DNA of 64,000 bases from Simmondsia chinensis (lineage: Eukaryota; Streptophyta; Magnoliopsida; Caryophyllales; Simmondsiaceae). Below, piece after piece: positions 32,737-43,492 of this stretch (its first letter is position 1; the number at the start of each line of letters is the position of its first letter). Position numbers and translations under genes: made by a program. The notes beneath the pieces were generated by a model. It had not been told where the DNA came from, did no database searches, and worked only from the letters and a program-made list of their open reading frames with translations. The stretch spans positions 15,319,193 through 15,383,192 of the forward strand of contig JAGTTD010000009.1 of NCBI GenBank assembly GCA_018398585.1. Reading direction: 5' to 3'.

Positions 32737-33790
32737 TTATTTTTTTTTTAGCATATTAAGCACGGTCAGTCTCAAAAACATTGCCACCTCGCTCCATAGC
32801 TTGTCAATGGTTTTTGGTTGCTTCTTAGCTAGGGAAAATTTAAAGTCTGAATGTTTTAGTCCGTTGATGAAGGTGCCAATGGCGATTTTGTCGGCTAATC
32901 GTGGTATATCTATCATTTCTTTAGTAAATCGCCTAACGTAGTCTCTCAAAGTTTCGGATTCCTTTTGTTGTAACCGCATCAGCTGTGCAGCCGTCTTTCT
33001 CTTCCTCTTGTTACTTACGAAGTTCCTAAAGAAGCGCTCTGCTAATTGGGCAAAACCATCGATTGAACCTGGAGGTAAGGAAGAAAACCAAGATCAGCCA
33101 CTCTTTTTAAGATGGCTAGAAAGCATTTACACAACACTTCCTCTGAAGCGTTTTGTATATACATCCTAGACTTAAAGCTTGACAAATGGTCTTCGAGATC
33201 TTGAGATCCATCAATGAGGTCTATTTTGGGAATCTTAACTTTTGCTGACGGAAAAGACATAATTCTTAATGACAAAGGAGAGTACATACCCAGGACTTCA
33301 GGAATTGAGTAGATCTTTGTTTCTTTTGGAGAATGGGTAAAATATGGTCGGCTTTTGTGTACGTTGTTGATGTTGGTTGTAGATTTGTCCTCCATACTGT
33401 CCTGGTCCATCTCTACATTTTCTAAATTTTTGTTGTCACGATCGGGTTCACAATGATGAACTTTTCTTTTTGCAGATTTTCCTTTTTGCTGAGGTTCATG
33501 GGCGTAATCATGCTTAACTCCTACTAACCTTAATCATGCTTAACTCCTACTAACCTTACATTTTTAGGGTCCGAGTTATCTTCGGGCTTCTGTTCTATTA
33601 AGTTTTCCACTAGTTGCTCTAAAACCGTTTGTATATTTTGGAGTTGACTTTTTGGAACATGTTCGGCTTCATTATCTTGAGTTGGTGGATCCGTGGATCT
33701 CGATAATTCGGTCATATCGTTTTTTTCCCACAGATGGCGCCAATTATGTTTGTGATGTTTAATAGGTATTTGAGAAGAAGCTAAACTCAA
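32737..33790 (-). pseudogene. GYP2 gag (Ty3/gypsy), broken
   Basis: On minus, an N-terminal part at 33790-33530 (DMTELSRSTDPPTQ, LEQLVENLIEQKPE). Then the capsid at 33410-33042 (KIPKIDLIDGSQDLEDHLSSF, KCFLAILKRVADLGF) and 32979-32737 (MRLQQKESETLRDYVRRFTKE, NGLKHSDFKFSLAKKQPKTI). The pattern K-P-DGSxDPxDHL / RQK-ESLRDYV-RF is that of large plant gypsy gag proteins. Frameshifts lie near 33420 and 33000. No protease, RT or integrase follows to the left, so pol is lost. Confidence 0.85.
33725..33742 (-). promoter_or_regulatory. GYP2 primer binding site
   Basis: TGGCGCCATCTGTGGGAA on minus, a primer-site type common in large plant gypsy elements (not the Met-tRNA type), just upstream of GYP2 gag. 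Confidence 0.75.
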
Positions 33791-35050
33791 GCTACTTAAA
33801 GATTATCGAGATCCCCTTTACCCCTTTGTTTTTTCTCATCCTTCTTTCGTTCCTCCTTTTTTTTCTATTTATAATGGTATGATGATGTTTTCAGTGTTGG
33901 ACAAGTGTCCTTTTCCTTTTCTCACAAATTAAGTTTTAAATGTATCTTAAAAGAAGTGAAGATGGATAAGTTTACATTATTTTGTTATTATATGGGCGAA
34001 TTGTATTGATTTTTACTCATATTGGGCGAATAATGTTATTTTTTATCCATACTGGGCGAATAATGTTATTTTTTACCTCTACTGGGTAAATTGTGTTGAT
34101 TTTTATTCATATTGGGTGAGTAATGTTGTTTTTTTCTCCTAGTGGGCGAATTGTATTGATTTTTACCCCTACTGGGCCAATAGTGTTGATTATTACCGCT
34201 ACTGGGCGAATTGTGTTGATTTTCACCTCTACTGGGCGAATAATGTCGTTCTTTGCCTCTACTAGGCGAATAGTGTTGATTTTTACCCTTACTAGGTGAA
34301 TTATATTATTTTTTCCCTCTACTGGGAGAATAATGTTGTTTTTTCTCATATTGGGCGAATTGTGTTGATTTTTGCCCCTATTGGGCGAATTATGTTGTTT
34401 TTTCACTCTACTGGGCGAATAATGTTGTTTTTTCTTTTACTGGGCGAATTGTGTTGATTTTTACCCCTACTGGGAGAATAGTGTTGGTTTTTACCTCTAC
34501 TGGGCGAATAATGTTGTTCTTTACTTTTACTGGGCGAACAGTGTTGATTTTACCCCTTTCGGGTGAATTGTATTGTTTTTTACCTCTATTGGGCAAATAA
34601 TGTTGTTTTTCTCATACTGAGTGAATAGTGTTGATTTTTACCCCTACCGGGCGAATAGTGTTGATTTTTAGCCCTACCGGGATAATTATGTGTTTTTTTT
34701 TTTTTTTTTTTTACCACTACTAGGTGAATAATATTGTTTTTTACCCCTACTAGTCAAATTGCATTAATTTTTAGTTATTTTTCTGAATTAAAAATACCCT
34801 TAGACTAGTTCATTACCCTAAGTCTTAACTTAAGTATTAATTCAGGTTTATTATTGAATTGGGAGCAAGAAAGGAATTAAGTAGTCCTAATGAGATAACC
34901 TATGATATACGTAGGGTGATATGATAGGTTATGCTTTTATACTAGTTCATTACTCTAAGCTCTAGTTTCAATATTAGCCCAGGCTTAGTGCTTGTAGCCT
35001 AAGCCTCCTAAATCATTGTCATAGTATAATATAATGACAGAATACGAGTA
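33743..35050 (-). repeat. GYP2 5' LTR region (right boundary uncertain)
   Basis: By position next to the primer site this is LTR. It contains the 30-bp minisatellite. A further duplication, ACTAGTTCATTACYCTAAG, occurs at 34804 and 34941. The outer end was not identified, and no second LTR is present. Confidence 0.5.
33993..34778. repeat. 30-bp minisatellite, about 26 units
   Basis: Degenerate units of about 30 bp around TACTGGGCGAAT. Two recurrent variants alternate irregularly: GAATTGTGTTGATTTTTACC and GAATAATGTTGTTTTTTACC. The unit is ten codons, so the minus strand stays open for long runs (34107-34406, 34408-34596) with N-T-I-R-P-V-x-V-K repeats. These are best read as a by-product of the period. 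Confidence 0.88.
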
Positions 35051-36536
35051 AAACTACTCTGAATTCATTTTCTAAACTAACCTCAATTGAATTAACATAT
35101 TTATTTTATATTTAGTTTTTTTATTTTAGTTAACAAACATTAAAAAACTAAATCCGACTTAACTCTGCTTCCCTTTGTATACGACCCGCATACCTGATCT
35201 AGCTACGATGATCTCGTACGCTTGCAAGTATACTGTTTTAAAACAACATTTAAAATCACATCATGTGTCATTCTTAATTTTTATAAAATTTGGAAAACAT
35301 AAATCACTTAAACGAATTTTTTATTTGTTTGTTATAAATCTGGAAAATAAAAACTGGAGATAAAAAAAAAAAAAAAGAAAAACAGTTTTTTATAATCAAT
35401 CAGGCCCATAGTAGTCTAACTTATTAAATTATTATAAATAAGCATAACACAAGTACTTAAAATTGAAGAAAATTTGTGAATATCCATGCATTCAACTGAA
35501 CTAAAATAAAAGAGAAAGAGACAGGTGGGCCTCGAAGAAGGAGTAGATAGGGGTCAACGCCTCGGGTAATTAGCTACGTCAAACGTAAGGAATGTGCCTA
35601 CTTTCTAACAACACGAAAATTCTAATATTATTTAATTTTAAACTTTTTTTAATATGAATTTTAAACCTATTTGAGTACCTAAATTAGGCGGGGAGCCCCA
35701 ATTTTGATTTTGAAGTACTAAAATTGAGACTTGGTATTTTCAAACTTTATTTTCGTTAAAGTTATAAATGGTTAAAAGATACCATTTTGACGTGCCTAAG
35801 TGAACATATTATGTATTGGCCTTTATCTATTTATTTGACTTTATTTTTACTGGTTATATATGAATTTTTCTTTTTTGCTTCTTTTAAAAAATTTTAGAGC
35901 CTCTATAGTTTGTTATTTTTTAATTATTTTTTTCAATGTATGCAAGTCATGTTTCTTAAAAAAAATTAAAATAATAAAAATACCATTAACGATTAAAATA
36001 ACTAAAATATATAAAAATAAACTTTGTTGAAGCAGAAAAGCTCTATTTTTCAACTGAGCCCCAATTTTACTTTGTGTATAATTTAGTTAGTAAAGTATTA
36101 TACTGTTAAATTGACTCTATGCACTTGTTTGAATCTCTATACACACAAGCATGTAGTAAAATTTGGACATACATATAAAGACCATATAAAAGTGTACCAC
36201 TTTATGAAATAAACTCACGTCATGTGTGTTTCTCTCTTGTTTTTTTTTTTTTGTTTTTTTGTTTTTTTTTTGCCAAGTTTCTTTCTTGTTTGTTATATTA
36301 AAAAAATGTAAAATTACATGGGTACGTAGCATCAACAGAAAGCTAACAGCGTTAATGTATTTGGTTGATTGAAAAAAATTTAAATTTTTGAATATAGTTT
36401 TCTAAAATGTCCAAAAGTTATGATGTTTAAATAAAGAATGACTAATTTTGAATATGATTTAATGTAAAAAAATCCTAAAGAAAATATGAATGAGGTGTAA
36501 AGTAAGTAGGCAAGGAATTTAATATAGAGGGCTAGT
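35051..36536. other. AT-rich noncoding stretch
   Basis: No gene or structured repeat recognised. Poly-T tract near 36239-36270. Confidence 0.5.
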
Positions 36537-36715
36537 TAGGGGTGTTAAAAAACCGGTAACCTAAGCACCAAAACGAATTTTTGAAATACCTACCTAAAAA
36601 TGCATTTAACTATACCTAATTTTCGATATGGTTAACTGAACCAAATAAATTTGAGGCATTTTGGGACGGTAATGGTTATTGATTGTTTCCATTTCAATTA
36701 ACCAATTTACCGAAA
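36537..36715. mobile_element. left part of a hAT/MITE-like element split by CAC1 and LTR-A
   Basis: Begins TAGGGGTGTTAAAAAACCGG and carries AACCAATTTACCGAAAT-type text. A matching inverted end lies at 55653-55768. If they belong together, the 19-kb stack of insertions between them is inside one small element. The original target duplication is not recognisable. Confidence 0.35.
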
Positions 36716-37365
36716 TAATATAACAAAAATAGCATATGTTGACACTTTTTAGGCAAAATATTGACGCTTCTAAGCGCAAAGAAAAATATTCTTGACGCTT
36801 GGCTCAAGTGTCTTCAATTTTGGTGTCAGGAAATATTTAGTGACACTTGAAAGCGTCAAGAAAGTTCTTGACACCTTCAAGCGTCAACAAACTCTTGAGG
36901 CTTTAAAATGCCAATAAGAGCTGCGTCAATTTATTTAAAGCGTCAACAGTTTACAAGCTAAATTTTGTAATATTTTTTTCTTTTTTTATATGTAGACACT
37001 TGAAAGCGTCAAGAAATGAAATAATTTTTTTATGCGTGCATATAGTTTTCTTTTAATTTAGCGAATTTTTTTCTTTTATAACTAAGAATTAAATTTCCTT
37101 TATAACCCTATATAAATCCTTCATATATTGCCAATTATAAAAAGAAACCACAATATAAATTCAACCATGGTAATTGATCACAACAATTAATATTAAAATT
37201 CCAAAAAAATATTAAAAGTACATTTATAAATAGTCAATACTAATATTCAATAGGTATATTCTTAGTATATCACATCGAAAATATAAAAAAAAAAAAAATC
37301 CCAAAAATCCAAGAAATCTTGAACACAAACTTCATCTTCTTGATGATCTCTTTCTGTCATCCATG

Positions 37366-37425
37366 TTAAGCATTACCAATTGGTGATGGAGTAATGCGAT
37401 CATCAACACTTGATTCATCTCCAAC
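37366..37425 (-). pseudogene. CAC1 transposase-like gene, last exon
   Basis: After a pyrimidine-rich acceptor (TCTCTTCTTTTAG) the minus strand reads VGDESSVDDRITPSPIGNA then TAA, 20 codons. This acidic C-terminus fits the end of Ptta/En/Spm-type proteins, but on its own it is too short to identify. Confidence 0.45.
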
Positions 37426-37689
37426 CTAAAAGAAGAGAAAAATAGAAAACTAAGTCCTACAATATGCACAAAGAGAAGTATTGCCACAAGCCCAATAATG
37501 CCACAAGAACATTTTCTAAACAAAGTATGATAATATTAAATGAAAATTTTGTATAATTATAAGCTCTGGAAACACCCTAAAGTATGAAAATTACTAATTA
37601 GAAATTTTTGTCTATCTTTCCCCAAATAAATAAACAGAGCTCAAAAGGGAGAAGTTTTAGATTAGTTTCTTACTTGAGTTTTGGACATA

Positions 37690-38196
37690 CCACCAACATA
37701 AGTCGCCAAAAAGGAATCCCCAGCTGGATGCATTTGTGTTCCCCCAAACAGACCAAGTCAATACCAATGAAGCTCGGACTAACATATTATTTCTTTGTAT
37801 CACACTATCCATCTGTTTCTACATGCTATCAAGTCGGTTTAGGACTGCATTATCCCGATTCGTGCTTATGTCTTCCTTTCTTTTTCTCTTCAACTCTTGA
37901 TTAAGCCGAGTAACTTGGCTTCTGGTTACCAAATGCCATAGCCACGTGCTTTTCCCGGCTTGTCTTCACCCATAAGCTCCATTTCCCAGCTTATCTTCAC
38001 CCATAGGCTCCATCATAACCATACGTTCAATTTCACCGAGCTTTGCATTATCAACATATTCAAAGCCAAGTTCAGCTAATTTCTTTTCAATATCTTTCCT
38101 AGCTGCATCATAACCATATGCTTTTGTTCTTACTGCTCTTGCTCTTATACTTTTGTGCTTTAATGCTTTATGCCTATTTGCCTTTCTTCTTCTCAA
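37690..38196 (-). pseudogene. CAC1 transposase-like gene, middle part
   Basis: Minus-strand frames read AARKDIEKKLAELGFEYVD and IERMVMMEPMGEDKLG (38196-37966), then in another frame SQVTRLNQELKRKRKEDIS and DSVIQRNNM (about 37925-37770). That is a coiled-coil-like region as found near the C-terminus of Ptta/En/Spm proteins. A frameshift lies near 37970 and there is a stop in the coiled coil. SINE copy D lies immediately upstream, so the exon 5' boundary is lost. Confidence 0.45.
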
Positions 38197-38350
38197 GTTG
38201 GGGGTCCACGAACACGGCCTCCCTTAAGGGCAACACCTTGAAGGGATAAGGCTGCGTACATCCTCCCCCCCCCCCCCCCCCCCCCCCCCCCAGCAGGATC
38301 CTGCATATGCAGGAGCCCTTGAGGCACTGGGTCGATTGTTGTTGTTGTTG
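38195..38350 (+). mobile_element. 5S-headed SINE family, copy D, body only
   Basis: Begins inside the family consensus at AAGTTGGGGGTCC, with no 5S head, then GGATAAGGCTGCGTACATCC, a C27 run (38265-38291), GGAGCCCTTGAGGCACTGGG and (TTG)5. It was 5'-truncated at insertion or later. It sits inside CAC1. Confidence 0.75.
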
Positions 38351-38598
38351 TATATATGTAATAAATGACTATTGTTATGCTCAAAATGCAAATTGTACCA
38401 TAAACTCCTTGGAATCTTGTTGAACATAAGATCCATCCTTAGTGGCATGTGCAATGTCAAACAACTCAAACTTCGTATGGATTCCTTTTGTTATACACCC
38501 TTTATAAATCACAGAAATCAAAAAACACTAAATAAGCAATCTACTTACTCGTTATGTGCATATGTAACTAGCTAGTACAGTATGAAAAAGAAACTCAC

Positions 38599-38691
38599 AA
38601 GTTCTTGTTTCTTTCGCGAATAACTCTTTGAGCTAGTGGTGTGAGCATGTATTTGGGTTGCCCAAGTTGCCTTTCCTTCCTCTGATAACTC
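38599..38691 (-). pseudogene. CAC1 Ptta/En/Spm-type transposase exon
   Basis: A 93-bp exon with a good acceptor (TATTTATTACAG) and donor (CTT|GTGAGT). It reads ELSEEGKATWATQ, then HTTSSKSYSRKKQEL. This matches the conserved core of plant Transposase_24 (Ptta/En/Spm) proteins, where a K-A-x-R/W-A stretch is followed by a G/S-S-K-S-x-x-R-x-x-x-E-L motif. It supports CAC1 being CACTA-derived. Neighbouring exons are partly lost. Confidence 0.6.
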
Positions 38692-41221
38692 CTGTAATAA
38701 ATATAGAAACGTAGGTTGGTTATTCTTTTTTACAACAATTGAGTACAAATCCCACATTGAAAAACAAATTCAACACAAAACACTAAACTTCAAGATACTA
38801 ATTTATAATTTACTCATATAATGACCACAAGCAAGAAATCCAATGAGACCCAATAAAATCAATCAATCAATGAGCAACCTATAAATATCAAAACTCATCT
38901 CTCTATGGAACAACTACGAAAATTCCTCTTGTCAACACCGAATCGCATAACCCATGTCATATAAGGTGCATCAGATTGAGATGTTTGTTGATTTTCCCCA
39001 TGTCATGTCCAAATAATGTAACCAGGTAGAAGGCATATGACAAGATATTTCGGTGAACAAGATCAATCCCAACCATATTCTATTACTGCACTTAAGACAC
39101 GGACATTCAATTGTGTTTGTTAATGCTTTAGCATAACAAAAATCAATGAAAGATTAAGCTCCCTTCTTACAAATTCTGCTAGTTTGTGATGCATTAATCC
39201 AACTTCTGCTCATTGGATCAAATTATAAGAAAATGTTGTACCTAATCAATGCACAAAACATTTAAATTCCTAACAAAAATTAAATGACATAATCAACTTG
39301 ACCACATATTTATGATAAGCCCTAACATAATATAAACAGGCTAATGAATAAGCATATGACATGAACATGAATTGACAAAATCCTATCATTAGAAAACCCT
39401 ACTCAAACAACATCAAAATTATATGTCAATAGCAATATAGTTTCACACACTAATAGTGCCCCCTCATGCAAAAACCCATTGAGCTTGAAGCGTGGATATT
39501 TTATAAATCTATCTCATACTTTGTGCTTAAATTACATTAATAATGAAAGTGGGGGATTGGTCTTCAAGACTCGGATATCATGTCAAAGAACTAACTATCC
39601 CAAAAACTTAAACTAATGGGTGAAGGCCTAGTATTAGTTTTATACTCTAATTCAATCAAACATAAACAAAACCAAGCACCATACTATGCACACCAACTGT
39701 TCGACAAAATGCCCCCAAACAAAATAACTCAAAATCCACAATCAGTTGGGCATTAAAATGTTTCGTAGTCTAGTAATTCTTAATGCTACTAAATTGACAA
39801 AATCCCATGGTCAATAGCAACATCAACAACAATATATATGTAATCACACAATATCTAACAGTAATAGCAATATCAAAACTAACAAACCCTAACATATAAG
39901 TAATCAGGTGCTCAAAAACCAATGTCAAACTTATTAATATTCGGTTTAGATGTTTTATCTTGAAAAACCTCGAATCAGGTCAGTGAGCGAGGGTGGGTGT
40001 CGGTGAGCAACGATTGGGGCACGAACAGAGAGAGAAAGAAGCAGCGAGATGTCTGCGCAGAGAGAGAGAAGCAGCGAGGCGTCTGAGCACAGAGAGAGAG
40101 GAGCAGCAAGGACGGGAGTGAGAATGTCAAGCGAGCAATGACAATGTCTGAAAATGGGGTATTAGGGTTTTGCAAGTGAAGGGAGTAGAAAGAGGCGGGA
40201 GAAATGAAAATGAAACGAGAAGTATGAAATTTTTGATTTTGCATTGGATTAAAAGTCTTTTTTTTTTTTTTTTTTTTTTTTACATAATTACTCTCTTTGA
40301 GTAATATAAACTAAAATTATATTTGTGTATGTCAAGTGAATAATTACCGAGTACAATTTGAGTATGTCAAACAAGCCAACTATCAAGTCAAGTTAATAAT
40401 GGAGCACCGAGTTGAATATTAAACTAATTGACTCACACTCATTTATAAATTGAGTTTTATTTAATACTCGAACTCAAATTAGGATATGAAGTACAACAAA
40501 ATGAAATCGTAGAAAGTTAAGAGAAAATAGAGTACAACAAAATTGTTTTTTCATTGATTAAAAACGAAAATGAAAACAAAACCTAGAACGACCAAAAGAA
40601 TTTGCTGGAAACAAAAAGAACGCCAATGACTGGTGGATTAAGAAGCGATGGTCGTGCAGTCTATTTGGTGATTGTGGTGTTTTCAATGGTATATCTGGTT
40701 TATCTAATTCACAATGGCAGTGTCAACAACGATAGTTTGACAACATGTACTAAGTTTTACATGGTGGTGTAATTGTGATTTCTAAGACCAGTATATTTCA
40801 CAGGCCTGGCAACAGACCTTGGATTAAGAAAGAGGCCTTTTGATATTTTATTATGTGTTTTCAAGATAGTAAACACGTCAACCCTGTCAACGAATATTGG
40901 ACATTTTTATTAATTCAAAAATATTAAGGTATTTTTTTTATGCTACAAAAAATATCAGATATTAAAATGCAAATGACTCTTAAAAATATGTATATTTCTT
41001 CTTTTTTAGCTAAATTAGGAGAGGTATGGACATGAAACAATTTCGGCGGGAATTGAATTTTGGTTTCCCACCGTTAAACTGTTTTTCTTAACACTTCCAA
41101 GTGTCAAAATATTTGTTGACGCCTTGAAATGTCAACAAATTTTAAGCATCAAGAAATTTATTGACGCTTAGTCCTAGCGTCAACAAATAGATGTCAAGAT
41201 TTGTCCATTTTGTTGTATCAT

Positions 41222-41314
41222 GTATATGTTTTCACATGTTCATATTTCTAGCATATAAGTAAACTATTCCATAATGCATGATCAACGCTATATCTTTTTT
41301 TCCAATTCATCTAT
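41222..41314. other. short spacer between CAC1 and LTR-A
   Basis: AT-rich, nothing recognised. Confidence 0.5.
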
Positions 41315-41962
41315 TGTGATCTAAAATTGATCTATACAATCAAACAACTCAAGATAGTAGAATATAACTTGTATTAATAGAGGATACGAAGATTTACATA
41401 GTAAAACTATGATATAAGAAAAAGTGCAGCAGAGATAAACTAAAGATAGAATGGGAGGGAGACCTAGAGAGAGAGAGAGTGGAGAGAGAGGCTAGCATTT
41501 CATTTTTATTCATCATCGTCCTTCCTCTATACTAATGCACCAGGGTTCATTTACCAAGAACTAATGCATCGGATCCTATTAGAACTCCGAAGTTAAGCGT
41601 GCTTAAACGATAGTAGTACTAGAATGGGTGATCTCCTGAGAAGTCTTTATGTTACCAACCCTATAAAGTTGGGGGGCTTTGGAAATAGCCTCTCGACAGG
41701 GTTACACCATGAAGGAGTAAGACTGCGTACATCTAAAAAACATCCCCCCCCCCAGATCCCGCTTAGGTGGGAGCCCCTGAGGCACTAGGTCTATTGTTGT
41801 TGTAGTTGTTGTTGTTTCCTCCTTCCTCTACATTAAGACCCTATATGTAGAGTTGGGGGGGGGGGGGGGGGTGGGTGGTGTATAATCACAACAAAAGAGT
41901 TAACCTATTTATTTAATATCTAAATTACCCATCACTTAACCAGTATATTTTAGTTTGTATCA
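41315..41962 (-). repeat. LTR-A 3' LTR, interrupted by SINE copy E
   Basis: The outer parts match 55169-55428 (GTAGAATATAACTTGTATTA; TTATTTAATATCTAAATTAC). A G18-like run at 41855-41871 follows the SINE. About 90 bp in the middle are absent from the right LTR. Confidence 0.75.
41519..41836 (+). mobile_element. 5S rRNA-headed SINE, copy E, full length with target duplication
   Basis: Body 41543-41819. Starts GGGTTCATTTACCAAGAACT, then the 5S head (CGAAGTTAAGCGTGCTTAAA, GTAGTACTAGAATGGGTGAT), the SINE body, a C10 run at 41744-41753, GGGAGCCCCTGAGGCACTAG and a TTG tail. TCCTTCCTCTATACTAA (41519-41535) and TCCTTCCTCTACATTAA (41820-41836) match at 15 of 17. This copy shows most clearly that head, body and tail moved as one unit. 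Confidence 0.8.
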
Positions 41963-42205
41963 ATACCTTCCCCTTTGGGTCAAGTTATTGATATCCAAAT
42001 TATTAATCCTCTAAGATCAAACACTATAATTACAAATTTTAACCAAGTAAATTCTCTGAAATCAATACTAGAAATTATATTATAAATAATTCTAAGGGCA
42101 ATTTTGTAATTTTTGTCCAAGTTTTGAAACGCAAAACTCAAGAGCCACTTCATCTCCTTATTCAAGTGTAAAACCCTAACTCCACCTAGCTGAACCCTAG
42201 CACCA

Positions 42206-42511
42206 CTAGTGGATGGCGGCGGTGCTTGAAGGCGAAGGTGCGTCCCCACTGGCATCCTCCTCACACCCCTGTACCACCTCGTTCTCAGCCACCACGAGCT
42301 TGACAAGGATAACAACGATTGTGGTGCCGTTGTTTTGGCTGGCGAAGTACGATTCCGGAGGTGGTGGTGATGCCTGGCCTCCGTGGTGGTCGACCTTCTC
42401 GTGGTGACTGATTTCTTCATTCACGTTGTTGATTCCATCCTCCATACACTTGAGCCTCCGATGAAGGCCTCAACCAACCGTCATGTCCTCGGTCCCTTCC
42501 TCAAAGTGCTT
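42206..42511 (-). pseudogene. LTR-A gag, C-terminal part
   Basis: On minus: MEDGINNVNEEISHHEKVDH, HGGQASPPPPESYFASQNNG and EEDASGDAPSPS to a stop at 42206. It is charged and Pro/Ser-rich. It is the continuation of the N-terminal part at 54794-55164, separated only by GYP3. No zinc knuckle is seen. Confidence 0.55.
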
Positions 42512-42945
42512 TGATACCGCAGATCAAATTAAGTGAAATTAGTCACTCAATTTAAGAATTCCAATCACAAACAAGAGGTTTAAGGGAGAAGAGAAGGAGT
42601 TAGAGTTTGAAGGGAGAGAAAGAAAGAGAGATATTTAGGGAAGATTAGGGTTTTCATTAACATCATAACCCTAAATCTAATACATCATTTCCTATTTATA
42701 AGTAGAAATTACTAGATTAAATAAAATGAAAAACAAAACTGAATTGGAAATGCAAAATAAAATTATACTTAAAATTCTAATTTCTCGCCTGCTCACGTGC
42801 CCGGCACATGCCACCGGGTCCTTTTCCTAACTTTTGAATCCTACCCAATTTACCCGCTAAAACTACAAATTGCTTGCACCTCTTCTACATCACTCTAGCT
42901 CGATTCTCCACTTCTATTCACTAGCAAGTTTCATTCCCTGCATCA
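42512..42945 (-). repeat. GYP3 3' LTR
   Basis: 434 bp, starts TGATACCGCAGATC and ends CCCTGCATCA on plus; matches 54362-54793. Confidence 0.93.
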
Positions 42946-42959
42946 GTACTCCCTCCCTC

Positions 42960-43408
42960 AAATCACCCTTATCACTTAAGCTGCAAATCGAATAGAAATT
43001 CCCATATGGCCTCTTCCTTCGGTCTATTCTTCCACTTAATCAACACCTTTGTAGTAGCTCGGTTGTATTCACCATTTTGAGATCCAAAATAAGCTCAGGC
43101 TGTTTGGGAGGAGCTGCTTCAATATCAGCTAGAATGGGGATCACATGAAATGGTGGTGGTCCATGATGAGCCTTGAGCTGAGATACATGGAACATATTGT
43201 GGATTCTGGCAGAAGCAGGTAGCTCAAGCTGATATGCTACCTTACCCACAGCGGATAGAACCATAAAGGGTCCATAGTATCTTGAAGAGAGCTTCTGAGA
43301 GCTCCTACGTGCCCCAGGGATATGACGATAAGGGTGCAGCTTTAAATAGACCCAATCCCCAGCATTGAAGGATCTGTCAGTCTGTCTCTTGTCAGCAAGT
43401 TGCTTCAT
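42960..43408 (-). pseudogene. GYP3 integrase C-terminus and chromodomain
   Basis: On minus: DRSFNAGDWVYLKLHPYRH, SSRYYGPFMVLSAVGKVAY and HNMFHVSQLKAHHGPPPF, the GPF/Y region after the integrase core. After a stop the text VLIKWKNRPKEEAIWE follows near 43000, the chromodomain core (W-x-x-x-x-E-x-x-W-E). It is interrupted just before the chromodomain. Confidence 0.82.
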
Positions 43409-43492
43409 CCTGTTCTGAGCCCTTGCTAAATGATACTTGATACTATGGATAAGCTCTTCTCTTTGCTGTAGATAACTATCTACTGCTGCAAC

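Larger units (their letters stand above)
36716..41221 (-). mobile_element. CAC1, CACTA (En/Spm)-like element
   Basis: The left end TATAACAAAAATAGCATATG and the right end (reverse) TACAACAAAATGGACAAATC look like decayed CACTA termini; the CACTA letters themselves are mutated. Inside each end are inverted TTGACGCTT/AAGCGTCAA hairpin words (about 36745-37012 and 41095-41200), like CACTA subterminal repeats. The minus strand between carries exons of a Ptta/En/Spm-type gene. A three-copy 32-bp repeat (CAGAGAGAGARAAGCAGCGA) lies near 40025-40110. 38760-39960 and 40250-41080 are AT-rich with nothing recognised. Confidence 0.55.

Noticed and set aside
34107..34596. repeat-protein genes on minus (N-T-I-R-P-V repeats)
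   Set aside because: The 30-bp period is a multiple of three, so frames stay open by arithmetic; the array sits in an LTR region and has no start context or domain.
33993..34778. CRISPR array
   Set aside because: Units abut with no spacers; it is a minisatellite.
41222..41314. target duplication of LTR-A
   Set aside because: Flanks TCTAT and TCATC do not match well enough to claim.
42213..42407. plus-strand open frame as a gene
   Set aside because: Shadow of the minus-strand LTR-A gag.
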